Positions 8,837 through 17,453 of a stretch of 64,000 nt of DNA are shown in pieces (position 1 is the stretch's first letter; each line of letters starts with the position of its first letter). This stretch comes from Bog-756 sp963841885 (GTDB lineage: Bacteria > Actinomycetota > Acidimicrobiia > Acidimicrobiales > RAAP-2). The stretch covers positions 186,001-250,000 of the forward strand of contig CAWJEK010000021.1 in assembly GCA_963841885.1 (NCBI GenBank), read 5' to 3'. A model generated the notes under the pieces. It searched no databases. It was not told the origin of the DNA and worked only from the letters and a program-made list of their open reading frames with translations. Both the position numbers and the translations under genes were made by a program.

Positions 8837-9277
8837 GTGCCGACACCCCACCTGTTCGCCGACGCCGGGCCCAGCCTGGCCACCGGACTCACCGGATTCC
8901 GCCTGATCCTCCACGTGTTCGCCGCCACCATCTGGGTCGGCGGACAGTTCACCGTGGCCGGCCTGCTGCCCACCATCCGCGGCTTCGGTGACGACGCGCC
9001 GAAGAAGGTGGCCCGGGCCTTCAGCCGCTTCATGTGGCCGGCCTACGCCGTCCTCATCGTGACCGGCTTCTGGAACATCAGCGCCGTGGGCACCAGCGGG
9101 GCCACCACCGCCTGGAAGGCGGTCCTGGTGATCAAGCTCTTCTTCGTGGTGCTCGCCGGGGTGGCCGTCTTCCTCCACCAGCGGGCCACCACCAAGGCGG
9201 GACTGGCGATCTGGGGGTCCGTCGGCGGGGTGGCATCGGTGATCGCACTCTGCCTGGGCGTCTTCCTGGCCGGCTGA
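8837..9277 (+). CDS. CopD-like integral membrane protein
   Basis: A 146-residue membrane protein with four predicted spans: LTGFRLILHVFAATIWVGGQF, a span around MWPAYAVLIVTGF, one around VLVIKLFFVVLAG, and a last one around SVIALCLGVFLAG. The HVFAATIWVGG segment resembles the conserved His-containing first span of CopD-like and related haem or copper membrane proteins. The GTG start is eight bases after the crotonase stop and precedes the first span by about 12 residues. No function can be assigned. Confidence 0.6.
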   Translation: MPTPHLFADAGPSLATGLTGFRLILHVFAATIWVGGQFTVAGLLPTIRGFGDDAPKKVARAFSRFMWPAYAVLIVTGFWNISAVGTSGATTAWKAVLVIKLFFVVLAGVAVFLHQRATTKAGLAIWGSVGGVASVIALCLGVFLAG

Positions 9278-9336
9278 CCGCCGTCCCGCCGGCCGGGTCG
9301 GGGCCCCGTCGCGCGGCAGACCACCACCCGCACGTC

Positions 9337-9342
9337 TAACCT
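9337..9342 (+). promoter_or_regulatory. -10 box (TAACCT) for tatA
   Basis: TAACCT fits TANNNT and would give a leader of about 24 nt containing the AAGGGA ribosome binding site at 9358-9363, ten bases before the ATG at 9373. Confidence 0.4.
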
Positions 9343-9372
9343 TGAGGTGCACTCGACAAGGGAGCCACTGTC

Positions 9373-9657
9373 ATGCCGTTCAGCCCTCCAGCAGATCTCC
9401 TCGGTGAGCAAGGCCTCATCGTCCTCATCGTCATCGCCGTCGTCCTCTTCGGTTCCACGCAGATCCCGAAGCTGGCGCGCTCCCTCGGCTCGGCCCAGAA
9501 GGAGTTCAAGAAGGGCCTCGACGAGGGAGCCAACGGCGAGACGTCGGACGCCGCTCCGGCGGCGCCGCTGAACCAGGCGCCACCGGCCGCCGCGCCGGCG
9601 CCCACCCCCGCCCCCGCTCCCCCCGCCTCGGACGGCTCCGCCGGCACGACCTCCTGA
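9373..9657 (+). CDS. tatA: Sec-independent translocase protein TatA/TatE
   Basis: A 94-residue pore-forming subunit of the twin-arginine translocase, which exports folded proteins such as the Rieske protein and other cofactor-containing enzymes. The N-terminal span (GLIVLIVIAVVLFGSTQIP) is followed by the amphipathic helix KLARSLGSAQKEFKKG, as in the family. The C-terminal 35 residues are Ala/Pro-rich and disordered. tatB and tatC are not in the window. Strong AAGGGA upstream of the ATG. Confidence 0.9.
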   Translation: MPFSPPADLLGEQGLIVLIVIAVVLFGSTQIPKLARSLGSAQKEFKKGLDEGANGETSDAAPAAPLNQAPPAAAPAPTPAPAPPASDGSAGTTS

Positions 9658-9670
9658 GCATCACCGCTAC

Positions 9671-10339
9671 GTGCCGTCGGGCGTCGGAGCCGACACCGCT
9701 GCGGGTGACCAGCGCTGGCGCATCCCCTTCTGGGCCCTCCAGGTCCTGGAGTTCGGCGCGGCCTTCCTGCTCGTCACCCAGTCGGTCCACGTCGTCCACG
9801 GCGGCATCCTGGTGGGCGCCGGAGCGGTCCTGGCCGGGTTGGCCCTCACCGCCGACGGGCCCCTCGGGATCTACCGGGTGTGCAGCCGACGGCTGCACCG
9901 CGTCATCGTCGTCGCCTTCGCCGGCGTCCTGGCCGTCGGCTGCCTCCTGCCGGCGCTGCGCCCCGATGTCGAGGGCCTGCTCTTGATCGGCTTCACGGTG
10001 GTGGCCCTCGTGGTGCTGGCTCTCCGGACCACCGTGTCGGGAGGCCGACGCGGGCGACGGAGACGCCGGTCGGCCGACGGTCGGGGCGAGGTCATCGACG
10101 CCACCGCCACCGTCGCATCCTCTCCGGGCACCCCGACCCCTCCGCCGCCGTCGGCCACCGACTCGGCGGCACGCCGGGCCGGGCGAACGGCGGCCGCCGC
10201 CGGCGCGGCCGGCCGTCGGGCGGTCGACGACCACCGCCCGCAGGTCGAGGAACAGGTGAAACGCTCGATCCGCGGCGCCGGGAGGCTGGCCGGTCGGCTG
10301 ACCGCCCCGAAACCCCCTCCCGACACCGACCGGTCCTGA
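9671..10339 (+). CDS. Membrane protein of unknown function
   Basis: A 222-residue protein that I do not recognise. Residues about 15-120 form four hydrophobic segments (around FWALQVLEFGAAFLL, GAGAVLAGLAL, VIVVAFAGVLAVG and LLLIGFTVVALVVLAL). They are followed by a basic stretch (GGRRGRRRRR) and a hydrophilic Ala/Pro/Arg-rich tail with a possible C-terminal amphipathic helix. The positive stretch after the last span suggests a cytoplasmic tail. GTG start 13 nt after the tatA stop, so possibly co-transcribed. Confidence 0.55.
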   Translation: MPSGVGADTAAGDQRWRIPFWALQVLEFGAAFLLVTQSVHVVHGGILVGAGAVLAGLALTADGPLGIYRVCSRRLHRVIVVAFAGVLAVGCLLPALRPDVEGLLLIGFTVVALVVLALRTTVSGGRRGRRRRRSADGRGEVIDATATVASSPGTPTPPPPSATDSAARRAGRTAAAAGAAGRRAVDDHRPQVEEQVKRSIRGAGRLAGRLTAPKPPPDTDRS

Positions 10340-10367
10340 GCGGCCGCGACCCGAGGAGGGTGACGCC

Positions 10368-11702
10368 ATGAGCGGGACCGAGGACGTGCTGGCGGTCGCC
10401 GAACGGATGTGGACGGACGGCGGGGCGGGCGGCATCACGCCCATGGCCCCCGGTGGCGGCATGGCCGAGGTGGCCGACGGGGTGGCCTTCGTCCCGTCGT
10501 TCGCCAACGTCGCCGCGGTGCGCACGGCCGAGGGCCTGGTGCTCGTCGACGTGGGCAGTCCCTTCCTGTCGGGCCAGGTGCACCGCACCCTCCGGGCCTG
10601 GTCGGCCGAACCGCTGCACACCGCCGTCTACTCCCACGGCCACATCGACCACGTCTTCGGGGTCCACCGATTCGAGGCCGAGGCCGACGACCACGGCTGG
10701 CCCGCCCCCCGGGTCGTCGCCCACGAGGACGTGGCCGCCCGGTTCGACCGGTACGTGGCGACCGCCGGCTACAACGCGGTGGTCAACCGTCGCCAGTTCG
10801 GGCTCGACGAGCTGGAGTGGCCGACCCGCTACCGCTACCCCGACCTGACGTTCCGCGACCGTCTGGACCTCGATGTCGGAGGGGTACCCGCCCAGCTGCA
10901 CCATGCCCGGGGCGAGACGGACGACCACGCCTGGACCTGGTTCCCCACCCGCCGGGTCCTGTGCACGGGCGACCTGTTCATCTGGGCGTCACCCAACGCC
11001 GGCAATCCGCAGAAGGTCCAACGCTTCCCCCTCGAGTGGGCGGAGGCGCTGCGCCGCATGCTCACGCTCTTCGACGACCCCGGCGGCGGGCCCGAGGCCC
11101 TCCTGCCCGGACACGGCTATCCGATCATGGGTGCGGACCGCATCCGGCGCGCCCTCACCGAGACGGCCGAGCTGCTGGAGTCGCTGGTCGCCCAGACCCT
11201 CGAGCTCATGAACGCCGGGGCACGCCTCGACGAGGCCATCCACAGCGTCACCGCTCCCGCCCACCTGCTGGCCCGGCCGTACCTGCAGCCGGTCTACGAC
11301 GAGCCCGAATTCGTGGTGCGGGGCGTCTGGCGCCGGTACGGGGGCTGGTGGGACGGGAACCCGGCCAGCCTCAAGCCGGCCCCCGAGTCCGCGCTCGCCC
11401 GCGAACTCGCCGACCTCTCCGGAGGCGCGGGAGCGCTGGCCGAACGCGCCCTCGCCCTGGTCGCCCGCGCCGACGGGGCCCCCGACGCGGATGCGGACCT
11501 GCGCCTCGCCGGCCATCTGGCCGAACTGGCCTGGCTGGCCAGCCCCGGTGATCCGGGCATCGCGGCGGCCAGGACGTCGGTCTTCACCCGGCGGGCCGAG
11601 GCGGCCACGTCGACCATGGCGAGGGGTGTCTTCGGCTGGGCGGCCCGGGAGTCGGCGGCCGGGCAGGGCGTCCGACCCTCCGTCGAGGGTCACGCCGACT
11701 GA
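10368..11702 (+). CDS. MBL-fold metallo-hydrolase, alkyl-sulfatase-like
   Basis: A 444-residue metallo-beta-lactamase-fold enzyme. The metal site YSHGHIDHVFG (HxHxDH) lies near residue 86, CTGDLF with the bridging Asp near 204, and GHGYPI near 246. After the MBL domain come the helices typical of the alkyl-sulfatase dimerisation region (LLARPYLQPVYDEPEF and YGGWWDGNP around residue 325). These indicate a relative of SdsA-type alkyl sulfatases. No signal peptide is seen, unlike secreted SdsA, so the substrate may be intracellular. GAGGAGGG stands 8 nt before the ATG. Confidence 0.85.
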   Translation: MSGTEDVLAVAERMWTDGGAGGITPMAPGGGMAEVADGVAFVPSFANVAAVRTAEGLVLVDVGSPFLSGQVHRTLRAWSAEPLHTAVYSHGHIDHVFGVHRFEAEADDHGWPAPRVVAHEDVAARFDRYVATAGYNAVVNRRQFGLDELEWPTRYRYPDLTFRDRLDLDVGGVPAQLHHARGETDDHAWTWFPTRRVLCTGDLFIWASPNAGNPQKVQRFPLEWAEALRRMLTLFDDPGGGPEALLPGHGYPIMGADRIRRALTETAELLESLVAQTLELMNAGARLDEAIHSVTAPAHLLARPYLQPVYDEPEFVVRGVWRRYGGWWDGNPASLKPAPESALARELADLSGGAGALAERALALVARADGAPDADADLRLAGHLAELAWLASPGDPGIAAARTSVFTRRAEAATSTMARGVFGWAARESAAGQGVRPSVEGHAD

Positions 11703-11780
11703 TTCCCAAGGCCGCGACCAGGGACGATGCGTTCCCGGACCGCCCGGACGCTCAACTTCTCAATTCACCCTCGACCCCAC

Positions 11781-11786
11781 TAGAGT
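11781..11786 (+). promoter_or_regulatory. -10 box (TAGAGT), leaderless ctaC start
   Basis: TAGAGT fits TANNNT and ends 7 nt before the GTG at 11794. There is no Shine-Dalgarno sequence in between. The oxidase operon therefore probably begins with a leaderless message. Confidence 0.5.
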
Positions 11787-11793
11787 TTCGCCC

Positions 11794-12764
11794 GTGAACG
11801 CCTTCACAAACGGATCTCCGACGGCCCTGCCCGACCGCGACCACCCCGTCGCCGACCCGTCGGAAGGTGCCCCGGTCCCGGTCCGCGGTCGCCGGTGGAA
11901 GCGACTGGCCGTCGGCCTCGCCGTGGGGGCGCCCCTGGTGCTCGGGGGCTGCAACTTCTACCCGTCCTACGGCGCCAGCCGGGGGGCCACCACCCAGGGT
12001 CAGGACACCTTCAAGCTCTACTCGGGGATGATGACCACCGGCATCATCGTCGGTGGACTCGTCGGCCTGCTCATCCTCTACACCATCCTCCGCTATCGGC
12101 GTCGGTCCGAGGCCATGCCGAAGCAGTTCCACGAGAGCATCCCGATCGAGATCCTCTACACGGGCATCCCGATCCTGATCGTGGCCGTGCTCTTCTTCTT
12201 CACGGTCATCACCGAGAACAAGGTCGACGCCACCGTGCCCGCCGCCGCCCGCGTCACCACCGACGGGACCCCGGTCCTCCAGGTCAAGGTGACGGCGTTC
12301 CAGTGGGGCTGGCGCTTCGACTACCCGCGCAACAACGTCACGGTGGCCGGCGACGTCACCAACGGCCCCGAGAACCACGGCCCCCAGATGGTGCTCCCCG
12401 TCGGCGAGACGGTGCAGATCACCCTCGTCTCCAACGACGTGATCCACGGCTTCTACGTGCGGGACTTCAACTTCAGCCGGTACGCCCTCCCGGCGTGGTC
12501 AACCACTTCGACCTCAACATCGTCAGCCCCGGCTTCTACCCCGGCCAGTGCACCCAGATCTGCGGGCTCTACCACTCCGAGATGCTGTTCAGCGTGCGGG
12601 CCGTCAGCCCGTCGCAGTTCACCAGCTGGGTGTCGGACGAGGTGGCCAACGGGCACACCCTGCAGCGCACCCCGGTGCCCGCCTCGAACACCTCGCCCCC
12701 CTACGACCACGTGACCCAGTCCAACGCCCTGGCCGCACCGTCCTCGAAGAAGGGTTCCCTGTGA
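11794..12764 (+). CDS. ctaC: Cytochrome c oxidase subunit II (one frameshift)
   Basis: Subunit II of the aa3 oxidase, which accepts electrons at the dinuclear CuA centre. The N-terminus carries a lipobox-like LVLGGC, suggesting a lipoprotein, followed by two spans (TGIIVGGLVGLLILY and PILIVAVLFFFTVI). The periplasmic cupredoxin domain has FQWGWRF, the CuA histidine in NDVIHGFYV and the CTQICGLYHSEM motif near residue 252. A missing base near 12497 (within CCCGG) breaks the frame; the downstream frame continues perfectly. About 323 residues. The stop overlaps the GTG of ctaD (GTGA). Confidence 0.93.
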
Positions 12765-14533
12765 CCACCACCGTCGACTCCCCTGACCTGATCGAGCCCG
12801 AGGAGCCGGGTGGTCCGGACGCCCACGGTCCCGGGGCCCACGGACCCGACGACGTCGCCCACGAGGCCCAGCACGAGCACCACGGGCCGAAGGGCATCCT
12901 CAACTGGCTCACCTCGACCGACCACAAGGTGATCGGCAAGTCGTACATGATCACCTCGCTGGTGCTGTTCTTCATCTCCGGCGCCATGGCCCTGGTGATC
13001 CGGGCCCAGCTGGCCAACCCCTCGTCCTCGCTGGTCAACTTCCAGACCTACAACGAGCTGTTCACCATGCACGGCAGCCTGATGCTCTACCTGTTCGCCG
13101 GGCCCTTCGCCTTCGGCGGCCTCGCCAACTACATCGTGCCGCTCCAGGTCGGGGCGCCCGACATGGCCTACCCCCGCCTCAACGCCCTCTCCTACTGGCT
13201 GTACCTCGGCGGCTCCAGCGTGATGACCCTCAGCTTCGTGGTGGCCGGTGGCGCCGCCTCCTTCGGGTGGGTCGCCTACGCCCCGCTCTCCAACTCCATC
13301 AACTCGCCCGGGGCCGGCACGGACATGTGGCTCATGTCGCTGGGCCTGACCGGGTTCTCCGCCATCTTCACCGGCGTCAACCTGGTGGCCACCATCTTCT
13401 ACCTGCGGGCGCCGGGCATGACCATGTTCCGGGTGCCGATCTTCTCCTGGAACATGCTGGTGACCGGCATCCTGATCCTGATCGCCTTCCCCGTCCTGTT
13501 CGGCGCCGTCGTGCTGCTCTTCTGCGACCGGCACTTCGGGACCCACATCTACTCGGTCCAGGGTGGTGGTGTACCGGTGCTCTGGCAGAACCTCTTCTGG
13601 TTCTTCGGGCATCCGGAGGTCTACATCCTCGCGTTACCGTATTTCGGCATCGTGACCGACATCATCCCGGTGTTCAGCCGCAAGCCGCTGTTCGGCTACC
13701 GGGGCATGGTGTTCGCCACCCTGTCGATCGCCGCCCTGTCCACCGGCGTGTGGGCGCACCACATGTTCACCACCGGCGTGGTGCTGCTGCCGTTCTTCTC
13801 ACTGCTGTCGTACCTCATCGCCGTGCCGACCGGCATCAAGTTCTTCAACTGGATCGGCACGATGTGGGGCGGCCAGATCAGCTTCCAGACACCGATGCTG
13901 TTCTCGGTGGGCTTCCTGTTCGCCTTCCTCATGGGTGGTGTGACCGGTGTGCTGCTGGCCTCGCCGCCGGTCGACTTCATGACCCACGACACGTACTTCG
14001 TGGTCGCCCACTTCCACCAGGTCCTGATCGGGACCACGGTGTTCGCCGGATTCGCCGGGTTCTACTTCTGGTACCCGAAGATGTTCGGCCGGATGCTGAA
14101 CGAACGCCTGGGCAAGACGCACTTCTGGCTCCTGTTCATCGGGTTCTGGGTGACGTTCACGCCTCAGTACCTCCTGGGCCTGAAGGGCATGCCCCGACGG
14201 ATCGCCGACTACCTGACGACCAACGGTTGGACCGGCCTCAACCAGATCTCGACCGTGGGCGCGTTCATCATCGGCGCCTCGTTCCTGTTCTTCTTCGCCA
14301 ACCTCATCACCTCCTGGCGCAAGCCGGTGGTGGCGGGTGACAACCCGTGGGACGGCGGCGCGCTCGAGTGGTTCACGTCGTCGCCCCCGCCGCACCACAA
14401 CTTCACCCACCTCCCACCGATCCGGTCCGAGCGTCCGACGTGGGACTACAACCATCCCGAGCACCGCAAGGACGACAAGCACGGCACCGGCGCACCGGTG
14501 AAGGAGAAGGAGACCGTGGGGGCCAACTCATGA
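12761..14533 (+). CDS. ctaD: Cytochrome c oxidase subunit I
   Basis: Catalytic subunit of aa3 oxidase: reduces O2 to water at the haem a3-CuB site and pumps protons. 590 residues, twelve spans. Metal ligands are seen in order: TMHGSLM (haem a His, about residue 103), GHPEVYILALPYFG with the CuB His and cross-linked Tyr (about 284), HHMFTTG with two CuB His (about 333), and VAHFHQVL with the a3 and a histidines (about 417). A hydrophilic N-terminal extension rich in His, Gly and Pro precedes the conserved LNWLTSTDHKVIG. GTG start overlaps the ctaC stop; ctaF follows with an ATGA overlap. Confidence 0.96.
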   Translation: MTTTVDSPDLIEPEEPGGPDAHGPGAHGPDDVAHEAQHEHHGPKGILNWLTSTDHKVIGKSYMITSLVLFFISGAMALVIRAQLANPSSSLVNFQTYNELFTMHGSLMLYLFAGPFAFGGLANYIVPLQVGAPDMAYPRLNALSYWLYLGGSSVMTLSFVVAGGAASFGWVAYAPLSNSINSPGAGTDMWLMSLGLTGFSAIFTGVNLVATIFYLRAPGMTMFRVPIFSWNMLVTGILILIAFPVLFGAVVLLFCDRHFGTHIYSVQGGGVPVLWQNLFWFFGHPEVYILALPYFGIVTDIIPVFSRKPLFGYRGMVFATLSIAALSTGVWAHHMFTTGVVLLPFFSLLSYLIAVPTGIKFFNWIGTMWGGQISFQTPMLFSVGFLFAFLMGGVTGVLLASPPVDFMTHDTYFVVAHFHQVLIGTTVFAGFAGFYFWYPKMFGRMLNERLGKTHFWLLFIGFWVTFTPQYLLGLKGMPRRIADYLTTNGWTGLNQISTVGAFIIGASFLFFFANLITSWRKPVVAGDNPWDGGALEWFTSSPPPHHNFTHLPPIRSERPTWDYNHPEHRKDDKHGTGAPVKEKETVGANS

Positions 14534-14922
14534 AGGTGAACGGGGCGTTCCTCGCCATCATCGGCGTCTTCTTCGGCATCATCGGGATCGTCTACTGGTT
14601 CCTCAGCTACGACGACGGCGGCTTCCTCATGCTCATCGGATCCTGCCTGCTGGGCCTCCTGCCCGGCAGCTACTACCTGTGGTGGTCACGCCGGATGCGG
14701 CCCCTCGAGAGCGACCTGCCCGACGCCGAGGTGAGTGACGGCGCCGGCACCATCGACTCGTTCCCGGGATCGAGCATCTGGCCGTTCCTCCTCGGGATGG
14801 GTGCCCTGTTCGCCACGCTGACCTTCATCTTCGGCCTGTGGCTGGCCCCGATCGCCATCGCCCTCGGCCTGTCCGCGGTGATCGGCGGGGTGACCGAGAG
14901 CCGTCGCGGCGGCACCGTCTGA
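14530..14922 (+). CDS. ctaF: Cytochrome c oxidase subunit IV, actinobacterial type
   Basis: A 130-residue four-span membrane protein in the position and of the size of actinobacterial CtaF, a small subunit of the aa3 oxidase. Spans lie around FLAIIGVFFGIIGIVYWF, FLMLIGSCLLGLLPGSYYL, FLLGMGALFATLTFIFGL and IAIALGLSAVIGGV. YLWWSRRM and a short acidic loop separate spans two and three. ATG overlaps the ctaD stop (ATGA), so synthesis is coupled. Confidence 0.88.
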   Translation: MKVNGAFLAIIGVFFGIIGIVYWFLSYDDGGFLMLIGSCLLGLLPGSYYLWWSRRMRPLESDLPDAEVSDGAGTIDSFPGSSIWPFLLGMGALFATLTFIFGLWLAPIAIALGLSAVIGGVTESRRGGTV

Positions 14923-14950
14923 GCCTTCCCGGGAGGCCACCCGGGCTCAG
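14919..14950. terminator. Inverted repeat spanning both stop codons of convergent genes
   Basis: CTGAGCC (14919-14925) and GGCTCAG (14944-14950) pair, and each arm holds the stop codon of one of the two convergent genes (ctaF and the phosphotransferase). A CCCGGG lies in the loop. Likely a compact shared terminator; no T-run. Confidence 0.4.
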
Positions 14951-15825
14951 GACAGTTCGAGGTCGCGGAGGATCTCACCCACCGTCCTCCACGCCATCGT
15001 GGTGAAGTCAGGATTGCTGGTCGAGTAGTACGGGATGCCGAGCAGGGCCTGGTGGAGGGCGAGGCCCCTGGCCCGGTCCCACGTCCCCTCCTCGTCGCCG
15101 AGGGCCTCTCGGAACACGGATCGTCCGGTCGGGCCGAACACGGTCCACGCGGCGATCAGGTCGGCCGCAGGATCGCCGACTCCCACTCCACCGAAATCGA
15201 TGACCGCGTGCAGCCGTCCGGCCCGCAGCAACAGATTGGCCGGCAGCAGGTCACCGTGACGCCACACGGGGACGCCGTCCCACGCCGGGGCCCGCAGGGA
15301 TCGCTCCCAGGCGGCCACGATCGACGGTGTCGACTCCACGTCGCCGATCAGCTCCATGGCTCGTCGGGTCTCCCCGTCGAGTTCCTCCAGGGGCCGTCGC
15401 CCGGACGCCGGGGCCCCGTAGGTATCGATCGTGCGGAACGACCTGACGAACGTGGCGAGCTCCCCGGCGGCCTCCGCCTCGTCCGCCACCAGCCCCTCGG
15501 CGTAGGGAACGCCCTCGATCCACCGGTAGACCGACCACCGGAACGGGTAGCCCGGCACCGGCCGGCCGGAGGCGACCGGCTGGGGGATCCGGATCGGGAG
15601 GTGGGGACGCAGACGGTCCAGCCACTGCAGCTCGGTGTCCAGATCCCGAGCGTGGGCAGGGTTGACGGGCAGCCGCACGCAGAGGTCGCGACCGAGCCGG
15701 AAGATCGCATTGACCGTCCCCACCGAATCGAGTCGACGGACGTCCAGACCGGCAAGATCGGGCAGTTGGGACCCGAGCAGCCGGCGCACCAGCCGGTCGC
15801 TGACCTCGACCTCGTCGTGGTGCAT
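14947..15825 (-). CDS. Aminoglycoside phosphotransferase (APH) family kinase-like protein
   Basis: A 292-residue protein of the APH/choline-kinase fold, ATP-dependent phosphotransferases of small molecules. Catalytic loop WRHGDLLPANLLL (HGDxxxxN) near residue 194 and metal-binding DFGGVGVGDPAADL near 215 are intact. The N-lobe has VGTVNAIFRLG. It resembles the group often named after streptomycin or macrolide kinases, but chromosomal members of this kind frequently have unknown substrates. ATG at 15825 is the first that fits the domain length. Confidence 0.82.
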   Translation of the reverse strand: MHHDEVEVSDRLVRRLLGSQLPDLAGLDVRRLDSVGTVNAIFRLGRDLCVRLPVNPAHARDLDTELQWLDRLRPHLPIRIPQPVASGRPVPGYPFRWSVYRWIEGVPYAEGLVADEAEAAGELATFVRSFRTIDTYGAPASGRRPLEELDGETRRAMELIGDVESTPSIVAAWERSLRAPAWDGVPVWRHGDLLPANLLLRAGRLHAVIDFGGVGVGDPAADLIAAWTVFGPTGRSVFREALGDEEGTWDRARGLALHQALLGIPYYSTSNPDFTTMAWRTVGEILRDLELS

Positions 15826-15908
15826 CCGTCCGGCCACGGTTCCTCCGACCGTCCTTCCCGACTCCCGCGCCGCGACGGCGCCCTCCCCGGACGCCGGTCG
15901 GTCCGCCT

Positions 15909-15930
15909 GCCGGCCGGTTGACCGGCCGGC
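15909..15930 (-). terminator. Perfect 22-nt palindromic hairpin after the amidohydrolase
   Basis: GCCGGCCGGT, two bases, ACCGGCCGGC. The ten-base arms match perfectly and start three bases beyond the stop codon of the minus-strand amidohydrolase gene. Position and stability suggest an intrinsic terminator without a T-run. Confidence 0.55.
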
Positions 15931-15932
15931 GC

Positions 15933-17204
15933 CTAGAAGACGCCGATACCCGCCGCCTCGTTCTGTGCCCGCCACTGCGCCCGCGGCATCCGGGTGACGT
16001 CCACGTCCGCGGCCTCAGCCCGCAGGGCGCCGACGGTGGCCTGCTCGCGCGAGGTGTGGGCGAAGGGGTCCCAGTCGAAGAAGCGGCAGGAGTTCTCCCA
16101 CGTGATCTTGTGGATCTCCTCGTCGGTGCATCCGGCCTCCTGGAACTCGGCCCAGGCGAACTCCGGTGACTCGGGCCAGGTGGTGTCGGTATGGGGGTAG
16201 TCGCACTCCCAGGCGATGCCGTCGATCCCGATCCGGTCGCGCAGCAACAGCCCCGACGGATCGGTGATGAAGCAGGCCAGGATGTGGTCCCGGAAGACCT
16301 CGGAGGGCAGCTTGCCGCCGAAGTCGTCGCCGTGGTTCAACCACGACTGGTTCTCGTAATGGCGGTCGATGCGGTCGAAGTAGAACGGGATCCAGCCGAT
16401 GCCGCCCTCCGAGAGCGCCACCTTGAGCGTCGGGAACTTCCGCAGGGTGGGCCCGAACAGGAGGTCCTGGGCGGTGATGGCGCTGATCTGGCAGGCCAGC
16501 ACCATCAGGTGGTCGACGGGTGCCTCCACCGGGCGCTGGATCACGTCGAACCCGGCCCCGATGTGGAGGGACAGGACCATGTTGTTGTCGGCCAGGGCCT
16601 TCAGCATCGGGTCCCAGTAACCCGAGAGGAAGCTCGGGAAGCCCTGGACGTGGGGGGTCTCGAGGAAGCTGACCGACCGGCACCCCTTGCGGGCCAGTCG
16701 CTCCACCTCGGCCACCGCCAGGTCGATGTCCCACATGGGGACGATCCCGAGGGGGATGAACCGCCCCGGGTGGGAGGCGCACCATTCGTCGATGGCCCAG
16801 TCGTTGTAGCCGCGGAGCGTCACGAGGGCCAGCTCCTTGTCCTTCGCCTCAGTGAAGGTCCGGGCGTTGAACCCGGCCATCGTCGGGAAGTTCATGGAGG
16901 CGAGGACACCGTTGGCGTTCATGTCCCGGACCCGCTCGTCGGCGTCGAAGCATCCCGGGCGGAGTTCGGTGTAGGAGCCCGGGTTGAAACCCCATTCGTC
17001 CTTGGGCCAGCCGACCGTGGCCGCCATGCCGAACCGGGTCGATGTGCGTTCGCCCTGGAACACCCACTCGTCGATCCCCTGGTCGTTGCGGACCACGCGG
17101 GGCACCTGGTCCGCCCACTTGGCCGGCACATGGTTTTCGAACATGTCGGGCGGCTCGATCATGTGGTCGTCGATGCTGACGAGGATCATGTCCTCGAGTT
17201 CCAT
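15933..17204 (-). CDS. Amidohydrolase family protein (amidohydrolase 2, ACMSD-like TIM barrel)
   Basis: A 423-residue metal-dependent amidohydrolase-2 enzyme (relatives decarboxylate or hydrolyse aromatic and heterocyclic acids). It opens with SIDDHMIEPPDMFENHVP, a D-x-H type metal motif, has LSLHIGAG near residue 215, and WECDYPHTDTTWPES near residue 335 with the conserved metal-site Asp. FWDPM- and FPTLKVALSEGGIGWIP-like segments are typical of the actinobacterial group. GGGAGGAGTGACC precedes the ATG. No pathway partner nearby. Confidence 0.85.
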   Translation of the reverse strand: MELEDMILVSIDDHMIEPPDMFENHVPAKWADQVPRVVRNDQGIDEWVFQGERTSTRFGMAATVGWPKDEWGFNPGSYTELRPGCFDADERVRDMNANGVLASMNFPTMAGFNARTFTEAKDKELALVTLRGYNDWAIDEWCASHPGRFIPLGIVPMWDIDLAVAEVERLARKGCRSVSFLETPHVQGFPSFLSGYWDPMLKALADNNMVLSLHIGAGFDVIQRPVEAPVDHLMVLACQISAITAQDLLFGPTLRKFPTLKVALSEGGIGWIPFYFDRIDRHYENQSWLNHGDDFGGKLPSEVFRDHILACFITDPSGLLLRDRIGIDGIAWECDYPHTDTTWPESPEFAWAEFQEAGCTDEEIHKITWENSCRFFDWDPFAHTSREQATVGALRAEAADVDVTRMPRAQWRAQNEAAGIGVF

Positions 17205-17319
17205 GGTCACTCCTCCCGGGGGCCGATGGCCACCCGCTCCCGATCCGGGTCCGAACTGCCGTGCCCGGAACTGTCGGTCCGGTCGACGCCCGTGCGTCGC
17301 CCTCGCACCACTCTGCCTC

Positions 17320-17325
17320 ACATTA
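17320..17325 (-). promoter_or_regulatory. Possible -10 box (TAATGT) for the amidohydrolase
   Basis: TAATGT on the minus strand fits TANNNT in an otherwise GC-rich gap, giving a leader of roughly 110 nt before the ATG at 17204. Confidence 0.3.
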
Positions 17326-17402
17326 CGCGTCGGGGGACGCCCGACCGACCGTCCCGTTCCCACAGCCCTCCCGCCATGCCACCCGCCTCGCGGGGCGCCC
17401 CG

Positions 17403-17408
17403 TAGGAT
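17403..17408 (+). promoter_or_regulatory. -10 box (TAGGAT) for the secreted repeat protein
   Basis: TAGGAT fits TANNNT; the leader of about 40 nt holds a strong AAGGAGG ribosome binding site before the ATG at 17454. Confidence 0.4.
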
Positions 17409-17453
17409 CGGGGGGCCCGGGCACCCGCACGGGACGAGGAAGGAGGCGGGACG

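Noticed and set aside
16191..17405. 404-codon plus-strand open frame opposite the amidohydrolase
   Set aside because: Antisense shadow of a conserved gene; no ribosome binding site or motif.
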